Assembly (NCBI RefSeq): GCF_000237925.1
Contig: NC_031495.1
Span: 65,144,939-65,208,938, forward strand
Direction: 5' to 3'
Origin: Schistosoma mansoni
Lineage: Eukaryota > Platyhelminthes > Trematoda > Strigeidida > Schistosomatidae
Length of the DNA stretch: 64,000 nt
Made by a program: the position numbers and the translations under genes. Under the pieces are notes generated by a model that was not told the origin of the DNA, searched no databases, and saw nothing but the letters and a program-made list of their open reading frames with translations. Shown here piece by piece: positions 47,824 to 58,545 of this stretch. Within the stretch, counting starts at the first letter, position 1; the number at the start of each line of letters is the position of its first letter.

Positions 47824-48654
47824 GTATGTGTCATTATCATTATTTCATCCTTTCAAATATTAATGTAAATGTGCACCTTAAGTTTTTATACTAACTTCAC
47901 CTAGTGTTTTAACGTTGTCTTTCTGTCATCCTTGAAACAAAAATACTCATATCCTGACTCGGTAACTTGAAATACTAACGCTTATTGGCCCACCCAAAAT
48001 CCCTCTGGATGGAGAACACAACTCCATCAAAATCATCCACCTGAACTACAAATCTCCACCATCCCTCTCTGCCGTACATTTCGATCAGAGCGTGAGAAAA
48101 CAAACCCAATGTACATTTTAATACGTTGACTCAAAGACTTAAATCTTTATATGTATTTATATCCCACCGTATACCTAACCAGGTCATTTTCGGTGACAAC
48201 TGGAATTACAAGTTTATAATTAATTTACAACAGTTTGGGAAAATGGAAGGATGTAACAACAGTTAATAAGTCAACCAATTAAGAGAAAATTAAAAAAAAT
48301 TGTGTGCTGATTGTTTAAGGGGTACATATTAAAAATATAAACACTAATCTCCTAAAAAGAATAGTTTCGAACGTTTGTCATTCTCGTTCATTCGTCTCTT
48401 CACCACAGTTTTACACACTAAATCATTATAATTCAAATCAATTCACTTTTATGGATAAAAAGCAGACAATATATCATGTATCATAAATATGTGTTGGAAT
48501 CTGAAGCTGAATGGAACATGTTTCTTATGATGAAAACATCCTTTCAACATATTCAAAGCTTTGTCTTCTTTGTGAAAGTTTGACCAGTACTACCATATTT
48601 CGTTTTCGGAATATCGTTATGTATTGAGAAAGGAAATATAAGATAATATAGAAT

Positions 48655-48790
48655 AGATGGATTATGGCTAGCAGCGGAATTTAGGACACATGTTTTGTAC
48701 AATTTGGTTCGTTATACAACTTAAACCCACTGAACATATAACGATAAAGACTGGTCGAAATTCAGTCTTGAATATCCATCACAGGACAAC
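48655..48790 (-). repeat. Old Sm-alpha-like remnant
   Basis: GATGGATTATGGCTAGCAGC then GGAATTTAGGACACATGTTTTG corresponds to the ribozyme end of the Sm-alpha-like copies (GATGGATAGTGG, GGAATCCAGGACGCGCGTTTCG). The core is eroded. Confidence 0.5.
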
Positions 48791-50097
48791 TCAAACTCTT
48801 TTACGATGTAAACCGATCCTAAAATTGATCTTTTTTCAATGTATTTAATCTCTTTAATTGATATAGGAAAACAATAAATCTCTAACGAATTCACGAAGAA
48901 AGTCCCCCCCCCCTATGTATGATGAGAATAAATTTTTATTTCAACGAATTTTCTTTTACTATGTTGGAAATAAGAAAATATTTGTTTGTTTGATTTATTA
49001 ATATAAGGATAGGTTGATATGCACTTATATAAACAATCAAAGTTTGAATTCATTAGCACACATACATCTAAACACATTTATACACAAACTGTGTGTGCAT
49101 TCATATTCCTCTTTAGGTACTGCTGAGTCACGAACATGTACACTCCCAATAAACGATGAGAATTATATATCTTGAACAAACACACACACACACACATACG
49201 AATACACATACTAGGTTTATTGGGCAAATTTACTCATTTTACCAATGACTTTCCAATAGTACAGATATATAAGTCTTATATATAATTAGTGTTTTTTGGT
49301 CAGATACTATTACGCTAAGCAATGAAATATTTACTGTTATCATCATTATTAACTCATAAATTACTTCTTTTTAATGCATCTTATCTCCTATTTTATTCGT
49401 TACTATCATCTCCCACTCACTGTCTTCCCTCCTCACCTCACTCTACCAACTCTTTCCGATCTTCTTTCTCCATATATGTATCAAAATATGGTTCATCGCT
49501 TTTTCCCTCCAACTTCTTATCCGATTATCTATAGAATAGTGTGTATACATAATTAATAATTTCAGTTTGTGTATGAACGAAGGTGGTTAGATTTATTTAT
49601 TTATTTATTTACTATGTATTTGATATTCCATGTATACGTATGTGTTTCTGTGTGTGTGTGCATGTTTGTATGCTGTATTCTTGCCGACAAACTGTACTCT
49701 TCCTTTCTCTCTTTACTTGATTTCATTTTATGCATTTCTTTGTCGTCTTCACCCTCCACTTTCATCTTGTTATGCATGGATAAATGAGAGTTCACGATTC
49801 TTTGTGTTGTTATTAGAGAGATAAATCCATTTAAGATATTACTATTATTCTTATTATTACTAGTAACAAGTATATAAACTAAAATCAATTATATAATGAT
49901 TAGTATATTTTATTTATCAAAACTAAATATTTAACTGTAATTACACTTGTGTTCTTTTTTTGGGGGGGGATTTAAGTATCCTAATCCATTAATCATGTTG
50001 ATTGGAGTACTTAATAAGTTTTGGTTTTATTTTAAGTGGTCAGTTTGAATTCGAAATTGTATTAAAATTATAGGTAGATATTTTAAATCATTTAGAG

Positions 50098-50215
50098 AAT
50101 TTTTCATAGTTGAAATCATGAGTCAATTGAAGCTAGACCATCATGGAAAACCTGGAAGCACTGCTTGACGACCGTTTCGTCCTATTATGGGACTCCTCAG
50201 CAGTGCGCATCCAAT
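50098..50215 (-). repeat. Family B arm with hammerhead
   Basis: The arm (CATAGTTGAAATCATGAGTC, AATTGAAGCTAGACCATC) is followed by a minus-strand hammerhead near 50158-50206 with intact CTGAGGA core and stem II. Three extra bases (AAG in sense) between the GTC cleavage site and CAGTGC disrupt stem I. The rest of the element is missing. Confidence 0.75.
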
Positions 50216-51169
50216 GATGAAATAAATTTTCGAAAGATTGTTGTGATATTGTCTATCGATGAAGTGAAATAATCACTATAATAATCTCGGGAGAAGTTTC
50301 TAAGGATGTTAAATGTACTTCGGTAGCTAAGTTGAAAACGTACTCGAACGACCAATTGGTCAACCATTGAATTCTAGAAACTACTGACCAGATTTATTAT
50401 CCTCAGCTTGTAAATACACGGTTCCGCTCAAGATTAAAATCTAGAACTCTCATAAGAATTCATAACATCTGGACTTGACTTACTGCGAGATGAAATACTT
50501 GCGAACCAGTGGGTGACATTACATAATGTTTTCACCATATCATTAACTTAAAAAAATGTTCATAGGTTAAAGTCATCCGATTATAATTCAGTAAATAATT
50601 AGTAGTTTGTTTACCAGAAGATTTTCAGACACTGTATATGGTTCTTGTGGGATTGAGAACATGGTACAGTGTAGAATCTCAATTTTCAATTACACCTTGT
50701 CTACCACTGACCGTTCATTCGATGTCATCAGAATTATTAAAACTAGAAATGTAATTTATCAGTCTTTAGTAAAAAAAAACCAATGAAGAGCATAAACATG
50801 ATGTAGAATAGACAAGTATTATTTCTATTTGAGTTTGTTTTCATATTGAGTAATCGATCAGATGTTCTTTTCACCTCTGAAGAGGGTTTTTTTAATACCT
50901 CATTATGGAATTTGGTCTATTTTACTCTTTTGATAGTTTCTGACGGTTACTCATTTTAAAGTTTGTTGAGTTGTCGATTGTCTTTAGATATGATTATCTT
51001 AGTATGGTTATGTTTACTCGTTGCTTCTTTTAGAGTCGTTAAGTGTGATTTATTTTCAGGCGGTAGATTAAATAGAGCGGTAAATAGACGCATTGTACTA
51101 TTTAAAAAATTGTTAACTCATTGGAATTGGTGCTTTGATTCTGTTAAGTAGTAGTAATAGTGGGTTACA

Positions 51170-51470
51170 TCGCGGAGTGACTTAGTATGTATAGCTCCTG
51201 AACAGTTCGCATTCAGGACTCCTCATGTGAGAATCGAACCCAAGACCTGCAGTCCCGCGCGTGAACGCCTGACCTGTAGATCAGAATCACCATCCAACGG
51301 TGTCTCCTCAGCAGTGCGCACCCACGAACCCGCTGAGGAGTCCCATAATAGGACGAAACGGCCGTCCAGTGTTTCCAGGTTTTCCATGGTGGTCTAGCTT
51401 CAATTGACTCCATGCTTTCAACTATGAAACATACTAAGTCTCCACAAAACCCCTTTTGATAATTAATGAT
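51170..51470. repeat. Rearranged family B copy
   Basis: A minus-strand tRNA-like part (GAGAATCGAACCCAAGACC, CCATCCAACGGTG on plus) is joined head-to-head to a plus-strand hammerhead and right arm (CTGAGGA near 51333, ACGGCCGTCCAGTGTTTCC). The join replaces the 5' strand of stem I with GAACCCG, so the core is intact but stem I cannot pair. It ends CCCCTTTTGATAATTAATG. Confidence 0.7.
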
Positions 51471-51998
51471 TGTGCTTAGAATTTATTTGTTTGTTTGTCT
51501 TTTTTCTTAATAACAACTGAACTTTTGTAGTAGGTCTCCATCTACGCATCTACATTTTATCTATTTACAAATTACATGAATAATAATAGTTTTGTCTACA
51601 AATTGACATAGATAGTATTACTCGTAAACAGTTTAATGTGTATTGTTTTTTTTTTGGAACTTGATTATTCACTGTTTTTTTTGTTTGGTTTAGTTTTTCA
51701 TCTTATACTTTTTCTTTTATTTTCATATCACCATGGTGAATATTGGAAACCTACAATTTACATAGGAATGACTCAGTTAGGTGAGTTCGATTTTTAATTT
51801 ATCAAAATACATTTTACGTTTATTTTTTCAATGCTTGGTTGCAAAAAAATGTGTATATATATAAGCCTATATGTGTACGAATTTATTTGTCTACTAATTG
51901 TGTTATTTGTCTAACCTTTTCACAGATTGCCTTGATAATATTTTCTTCTTTTCACAATTAAGGTTGTCTTGGTTGTTGTTTATTGATATATGAATATG

Positions 51999-52458
51999 AA
52001 ATTAGAAGGGGTTTATGTGGAGATTCCAGTACTTTTCATAGTTGAAATCATGAGTCAATTGAAGCTTGACCACCATGGAAAACCTGGAAGCACTAGACGG
52101 CTCACTAGTGACTGACTTCAAGATACATGTCCTGGAGTTCTAGTGAGAAGCAGTGACCAGTGGAGTTCTACCAAGTCTGTTGTAGAAATATCAACTCACT
52201 GAAGACAATTGGTGAACTGTTGCTCAACTTCGTGGATCAGTTGAAGTTAGACACTAACACCGTTGGATGCCAGCTCAGTGGTCAATCGGTTAAGTGCTCC
52301 GGCGCGAAACTGGTAGGTTCTGGGTTCAAATCTCGCGAGTGCGGGGTCGTGGATGCTCACTGCTGAGGAGTCCCATAATGAGACGAAACGGCCACCCAGT
52401 GCTTCCAGGTTTTCCATAGTGGTCTAGCTTCAATTGACTGATGATTTCAACTATGAAA
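51999..52458 (+). repeat. Family B element, both arms present
   Basis: Left arm (AGAAGGGGTTTATGTGGAG to GGAAGCACTAGACGG), body from CTCACTAGTGACTGACTTC, tRNA-like part at 52267-52345 (GCTCAGTGGTCAATCGG, GGTTCAAATC), hammerhead at 52357-52412, right arm to CAACTATGAAAATC. In the ribozyme the cleavage-site side of stem III reads GGCCACC, losing the T needed before the cleaved base. This copy shows best how the arms sit outside the promoter and ribozyme. Confidence 0.85.
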
Positions 52459-54330
52459 ATCAAAATAACATGAAAATGTTGTGTTTCAATAAAATGTAAT
52501 CAGAATTCCAAATAAATTCCAATAGAATGCATCTCACTCTACTATTCCTAGTTCAAGTTGTCTGTTTCAACACCTTATTAATGATTAGATTTTACACGGC
52601 TTTTCGAATCCCTTACCACCAATAATCTTCGGAAAGTTAATATATTCCAACTTTAAAAAAAACGGATTGTTCTTACAATTTTTCGATTATTACTTTCATT
52701 TGTAGTTCAACTACTTCACTCACTTCTAGATTTTATATGGGTCAAAATAAGTGGTTTAATTGTATCATAGCTATTCATTTGCAATTCACAAGTATATATG
52801 TTTAATTGTTTGTAATTAAATAAGTATTTCTACTTTTCTGTTTTTCAACTTGGATATTTTAAACATATGCTGGTAGGATAGAAACTTTGTGGAGGTTTTT
52901 GAATACGGAGTTACTTCGGATCGTATACTGACTTTAGTTGTTAGACAGTCATTAAAATTCTGGAGGTCACTTTAAGTTTAAAACTTTAACTGCCGAACGC
53001 AGACATTAATGGTTTAAAAGTAACATGCTCAGTCGTGAGGTCCGAAAATCTTTGATTCAGTCTTTGAATGGATCATGAACATTCACTGTGTGTTTAGGTG
53101 CATACTTAATTTTTCCCCAAAGTTTTTCCGTAATGTAATCTATTATTTCCCCACAAACACCCCATATTTTGTTTTTTAAAATTCATTTATCGAATCTATT
53201 TGCATTTTTTAAATTCACAGCGGTCAGTGAACAGTCCATTTCTAATGAAAGTAACAATTTCGTTCTTATTTTGATCATTTCTTTTAAATTAAGCTGAAAC
53301 ATTTGTTTAAGCCTTCTAATCATTTGGAGTTATAAGACTTTTTATTGTTTCCGAATTGAGTACTCTCTCTCTCTCTCTCTGTTGAAAAATGAATATATCT
53401 GTAAATCTTGTATCAGACGTTTCAACCCTGAGGACTCACGTTCTCGCCAGGACTCGAACATAGGACTTCGAAGAGGGGCCTTCACCTTAAGACTACTATA
53501 TATATATTAACAGTCATGATAACGTCATAATAAAGGTTACCATATTCAGTCATATATATGATAACAATACAAGATTGCATGATATCTTCAAGATACTCGT
53601 TAGCATACAGGAGTTTAAGACTAACGCACTAATTAATCTATAGTCTGTAAATAAATCCGTCGAAAAATTCTTTATCTACTTGATTTCTTTTGAACTGAAA
53701 CCGTCACTTGTTTCGTTAAAAAATAGTACAAACCTACATAAATTATCAGTATTTCTGCATTGTTACGAGAGAACGTTTTTAACGAAATGGTAGCTGTGAT
53801 ACTTCATACTCCCAGGACGTATACTGAAACGTGGAAATACAGTATGAAGATGAGTATATATATGTTTTTGATAACAATTTTTTACAACCATGTAAGCAAA
53901 TTAATCGTTTCTTTTAAATAGTATTTATTTATTATTTACGTACAGGATTACGAGACATGTAAAAACATTGTTTGCTACCACCACTACTATTATTTTTTTT
54001 TATTCTTATCATTCACGTTTGTTTCATGTTCCAATTTGAACAACACTTATCTGAAATATTTTATTACCCTTCTTTCTGGTGTCACAAAATTCTACAGTAA
54101 TAGTTATCATCATAGTCCAGTCGAAAATCTTTTTAGAACTATGTAACTTAGAAATAAATTCATTCTTACTTTAACACTAATGCATTTTTCCCACATACTT
54201 TTGGTAATCTCTAGATATTTCTCTAGTTTTTTTCTTTTCTTTGCTTCACTTCAATTTATTTCTACGTTTGAATACAGTTATTGTAATTCATTGATAAATT
54301 GTAAAGTGGTTAGTATGAATTTGCTTCCGA

Positions 54331-54371
54331 GATGGTGGTGAAGATTTGTAGCTCAGGCGGATGTTTTCAGT
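54331..54371. repeat. Short dispersed repeat hit by a LINE
   Basis: GATGGTGGTGAAGATTTGTAG and CTCAGGCGGATG read in reverse match stretches near 39265-39320 (CCACCAAAATCATCCTCC) and 48020-48075 (AAAATCATCCACCTGAAC, TACAAATCTCCACCAT). It directly abuts the (TGAC) tail of the next LINE. Confidence 0.5.
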
Positions 54372-56505
54372 CAGTCAGTCAGTCAGCCACAACGTAGGAC
54401 CAGGCACAATTATGCATCGGTCTGAGTTGCCATACCTCATAAGCACAAGATGAACACCGAATTCATAGAAGTAGCTAATTTGATGGTGGTAATATATAAA
54501 AGAAAGATCGTATATAAGGATATAGTGCAGGAAAAAAGACAGATATGAAGCAATTATAATCTCACGGTTTGAGGGAAGATAAAGAGTGTGTACACCTACG
54601 TCATTGTGATCGATCCTGAGCCATGTCACTAGGAGTCTCCAACCATTGGTTAAGATAGTCACGCGGACCCCAACCAAGTAGTCTGCATCTGCCAACATGG
54701 CTAAGACTAGAAGTTAGTGACTTCAAGCACTGATGCCATGTTTTGGTTTGGCCGCCCCTAACTCTCTTCTAACCACCCCAAACACTAGTCAGTATTGCGC
54801 GTCGCGGCAATCGGTGTTCACGCATACGTAACACTGTGTTCCGCCTATCATTGTAAACGCCTGGGCTGAGAGCAGATAAGAGTCTCATCTTTTGCCGAGA
54901 TTGTCTCGCTTACACTTGACTTCTTAATTCCGGTTTCTTTTTTTAGTCTAAAGAGTTGTCTGGTGTTGCCTACAGGCGCTGCCTCTTCCATCTCTTTTGC
55001 TTTCGTTGCCCACCACTGCTCACGATCGTTCCTTAGACTTTTGGTTAACCTAGATCTGATCTGCTTTCGCTCCCCATCGCGTTCAGAGTTTGATGGGATG
55101 AGTTTACGAGAATCCATCAGTACAATAAACTTGGAAGAAGTCCATTGGCTTTTTGGAACCTTTTGGTTTAAATTACTAATTGATGCGACTGCTGTTTCCA
55201 CAGCTGTTCATATATCTTTCCAAGCAATATCTGGGTCAGCTTCGTTTTCAGAACTGTCAAAATGTGAACTTAGTTGTTCTTGGAACTTATTTTTGGTTTT
55301 CTCGTCACGCAGTTCAATCCTAATGGGTCTTCTTAGTATAGTTTTTTTGTGTCCAGTGAGGTGCAAACAAACGCGTGCTCGAATTAAAGCATGATCAGAG
55401 TCTAAATATGTATTTCAAAACGAGCGACAGTCTTCCATTGAGCCTCTTTAACGATGACTGATGAAAATATGGTCTATTTGAGTCCATCGTTGGTTTGGTG
55501 CCGGTCAGCACATAGGCGACTGTTAACGGGGACCCACTCTAATAGTGCTTGTTATGCTCTCGTATTAAGTGCTATGCTTACACCTGCAAGTCCACGAGAA
55601 CTAGTCATCGGGTCGCCAGATACACGGATGGTGTATCTCGTCGGCGAGGTGAGGTCAAGTGGATGACCACACTGGGATCCTGTATGCGTGTTTCGGAGAC
55701 ACAGCATACATCAATCGTACGAGATTCCAGGGTTTTAGCCAATGAGGCCTGTTGTAGTGAAGTCGGCCAACGTACGAAGGCTTCAATGTGTAGTTTGGCG
55801 CGAGGTTTTAGTAGACCTAGGACAGTGTTTTCCTCAGTAGAATCGTTGGCTATGGTGACACCTGAAAAGGAAGCCGAAAGAGGAAGTTTAGTGTTGAAAG
55901 TCGAGGTAGGAGGAATAATAGGAATTGAAGGAGTTTGGTTATGAATGTAATGACCTTGAGTGCTAGAGGTATGAGGGAAGTAATCACTTCCCGGTTGCCC
56001 ACACCGTGAAAGGGTTCTTCTAGAGGTACCTGAAAAGGAAATTGGATTAGAGGTGGTCTTAGTGACCTGAAAGCGTAACCGAAGTGCTCAAGGGACAACT
56101 GCTTAAGTACGGTCACACAAGACCTTTTTGTGGGTAATTTTTCTGTTAGCTCCGTACTTGTTGGGACTTAACCGACAGAGACAGAAATCTGTGGGATAAA
56201 GTGAGGTGTGCATTCTTAGGGTCGATCATTTGTAACTACACCCCTCCTTGTGCGAAGGCAGCATCTCCGAAGATGCTGGTTGTCTGAAGGAAACACTTTA
56301 CTGTCGTCACACCTCTTTACAATCAGCAGTAGGACTTCGCCTTTGGACCTTGGGTTTGCTGCTTTTAGTCTTACCGCTCTTCAACCGACCTGCCTCGCAT
56401 GGTAAGACCTTGAGGAACGATTGTTCTAGTCAGTATAACTCGATTGGTTCACCACGATAGGCAAGCCCGACCACCACGTCAAGGTAACAGCAGTGGTCGG
56501 GGGCA
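54372..56505 (-). mobile_element. LINE with (TGAC)n tail, internally deleted
   Basis: From 5' to 3' on minus, it starts with a head at 56505 that forms a hairpin (CCCGACCAC against GTGGTCGGG). A leader and possible first frame follow (55850-56460). Endonuclease pieces come next (LTSPTRYTIRVSGDPMTSSR near 55640), then a linker before the RT (SRLTKSLRNDREQWWATKAK, 54848-55201). The element then jumps to the C-terminus (TKTWHQCLKSLTSSLSHVG, LLGWGPRDY near 54660-54760) and a 3' UTR ending in CTGACTGACTGACTGAC. The RT core is missing and several stops and frame changes are present. It resembles the schistosome endonuclease-RT LINEs of the CR1/RTE group; I cannot fix the clade by eye. Confidence 0.75.
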
Positions 56506-57235
56506 GGTGATTTAGTTGGAGTTTTGTTATTGGAGCTGGATGGTTTGATCGTGGTGCTTTCATTGTTATTCTCCACAGCCAAATCATCCAGATCAAAGGA
56601 AAAATCTCCGCCCAGGAATTCGCTTCATCTTGGGAAAAGATATAACTTTATCATTAACTAACACTAGCTGTTGAAAATTTGAAGGTTAAGGATCACTAGA
56701 CAAGTGATTCATTGTAATTGAAAACATTTTCTAATATGATGTGGTTTTATACGAGAATGAATTTCAGTTAGTAGTATGTAACAATTACATAATCTATGAC
56801 TAGTTAGCTCTCAGTAAAAGTTTTAGGCTGAAGCATTTGTTATAAATTTTAAGGTTATTTATCTTTACTGATTCTTTATTTCGGTTGATATTCAAGGAGA
56901 AGGTACATAGTTCAGAAATTTATTCTCTTCTCCTATTTTTCAATTATTATCTAATTAGACTGAATTGTTAATAGAAACTGCTTTAATTAAATTAATTAAT
57001 TAATCATTTTCGCTCAAATGATTTAAAATTATCCAATTCCTTTTTTATTGCTCTTGTGGTTGCGATTTTCTTTCCACCGTTGGTTCTTGTTATTTGTGTA
57101 ATTCCTCTTCAGAGGTTTTTAGTCTTTTGTGTGTCTGTATATTATCACATCTCAATTCAATCTAATGTGTGTTTTGTCATGTTCAGTAATATTAAATCAA
57201 ATTACCACCATATCTGTTATTTTATTACTTACTTA

Positions 57236-57678
57236 ATTACGCCTGTTACTCCCAATGGAACATAGGCCACCTATCAGCTTCCTCTAACCCACTCTGTCCT
57301 GGGCCTTCTTTCCTAGTTCTATTCAGTTTTTGTTCATTCTTCTCATGTCTGTCTCTATTTCTCGGCGTAATGTGTTCTTTGGTCTCCTCTTCTCCTTTGG
57401 CCTTCAGGATTCCATGTGAGGGCTTGCCTTGTGACGCAATTGGGTGATTTCCTCAACGCGTGCCCTGTCCACTTCCAGCGCATCTTCCTGATTTCTTCTT
57501 CCGCTGGAATCTGGTTTGTTCTCTCCCACAGTAACTTGTTGTTAATAGTGTCTGGCCATCGGATCCGAAGTATCTTGCGTAGACAACTGTTAATAAACAC
57601 TTGTATCTTCTGGATGATGGCTTTCGTAGTTCTCCACGTCTCCACCTCATACAGTAGAACTGTCTTGACATTTTTATT
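57236..57678 (-). mobile_element. SR2-like (RTE clade) LINE 3' end, 5' truncated
   Basis: The minus strand reads [40 protein letters not shown] and [20 protein letters not shown], the C-terminal RT and zinc-knuckle-free tail of RTE elements. It ends in AACAGGCGTAATTAAG and TAAGTAA repeats at 57236. Short frame breaks occur after the proline-glutamate-glycine region. Homologous to 40830-41200 and to the left half of 46485-46708. Confidence 0.8.
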
Positions 57679-57950
57679 GTATCGTCTAATTTATTTCAAC
57701 CTAATGAATGTTTTTTTTGTTTAACACTCGTCAACAGTGCCGTTTATCGTTTGTTCTCTTGAATCATCATTTTATCATGTTACAATTTGGTTTTGATTGT
57801 ATATCTATGATAGACTTACGGAGTTAGTGATACAATATAGAGGATACGTTTTCAATTACTTAGTCGAGTTTAGTTTAGTCGACCGATAAAATTGTCCTTT
57901 TTTAAGACTGTCTTTTAATACTAAAACCATTTTAAAAAGTAGCTTTATTT

Positions 57951-58379
57951 GTGAAAATTTTTCGGTATAATAAATATGATTTTTTTCAGTTCTTGCGTAT
58001 ATACTACTCATCACGAAAACGTAGTGTGACTAATGTTAATCAACATGAACTATCATTGTTTGAAAAGGGTCTTGATTTCAATATGAACAGACTACGACTT
58101 TTTGCTTCTGAAATTGTTCGGTTGATCGAACCTGCTTTAAATAATGTTCTGGATGATCAAACGAATTCAGTGAGGATTAAGATCTCAGTTGCGTTATTAA
58201 ATCAAAAACCGAATATACCTAATCTATCTAAAGAAGATATTTATGCTCTAAAACAGCTACGTAAAGACAGAAAAATTGTTATTATTAAGGCAGACAAACG
58301 AAACACCACTGTTGTTGCGAATAATCCTGATTATGAAATAAAAGTTAACGAATATCTCCACCTTACGAAAAAATTATGA
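57951..58379 (+). mobile_element. Penelope-like element fragment
   Basis: A 142-codon frame reads LSLFEKGLDFN near residue 33, then LSKEDIYALKQLRKDRKIVI and IKADKRNTTVVANNPDYE near its end. The order 'LS..E..LL.KGL.F' then 'AL..L..D..IVI..ADK....VV....Y' is the N-terminal part of Penelope-like reverse transcriptases. Only this front part is present and the element is broken. A family B piece begins about 20 bp downstream. Some Penelope-like elements are known to carry hammerhead ribozymes. Confidence 0.7.
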
Positions 58380-58399
58380 ATAACAAATGTAGAGCCACT

Positions 58400-58545
58400 T
58401 TAAATAGGTTGAGAGCCGTTTCTTCCTAGTATTCGACTCCTTAGCAGTGCTTCCAGGTTTTCAATGAAGGTCTAGCTTAAATTGACTCATGAATTCAACT
58501 ATTAAAAATTACTACAATTTCCACAAACCCTTGTTGTAATAATTA
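58400..58545. repeat. Family B fold-back remnant beside the Penelope-like piece
   Basis: GCTTCCAGGTTTTCAATGAAG and TCTAGCTTAAATTGACTCATG mark the right arm. Just before it, on minus, the hammerhead has drifted (CTAAGGA in place of CTGAGGA, stem II ends GGAA). It ends near CCACAAACCCTTGTTG. Confidence 0.6.

Noticed and set aside
49322-49888. Several open frames on both strands
   Set aside because: Low-complexity T/C-rich and CA-rich sequence with no domain or splice support.
54963-55394. Open frame on plus, 143 codons
   Set aside because: Antisense of the LINE linker and endonuclease region; the minus strand carries the recognisable protein.
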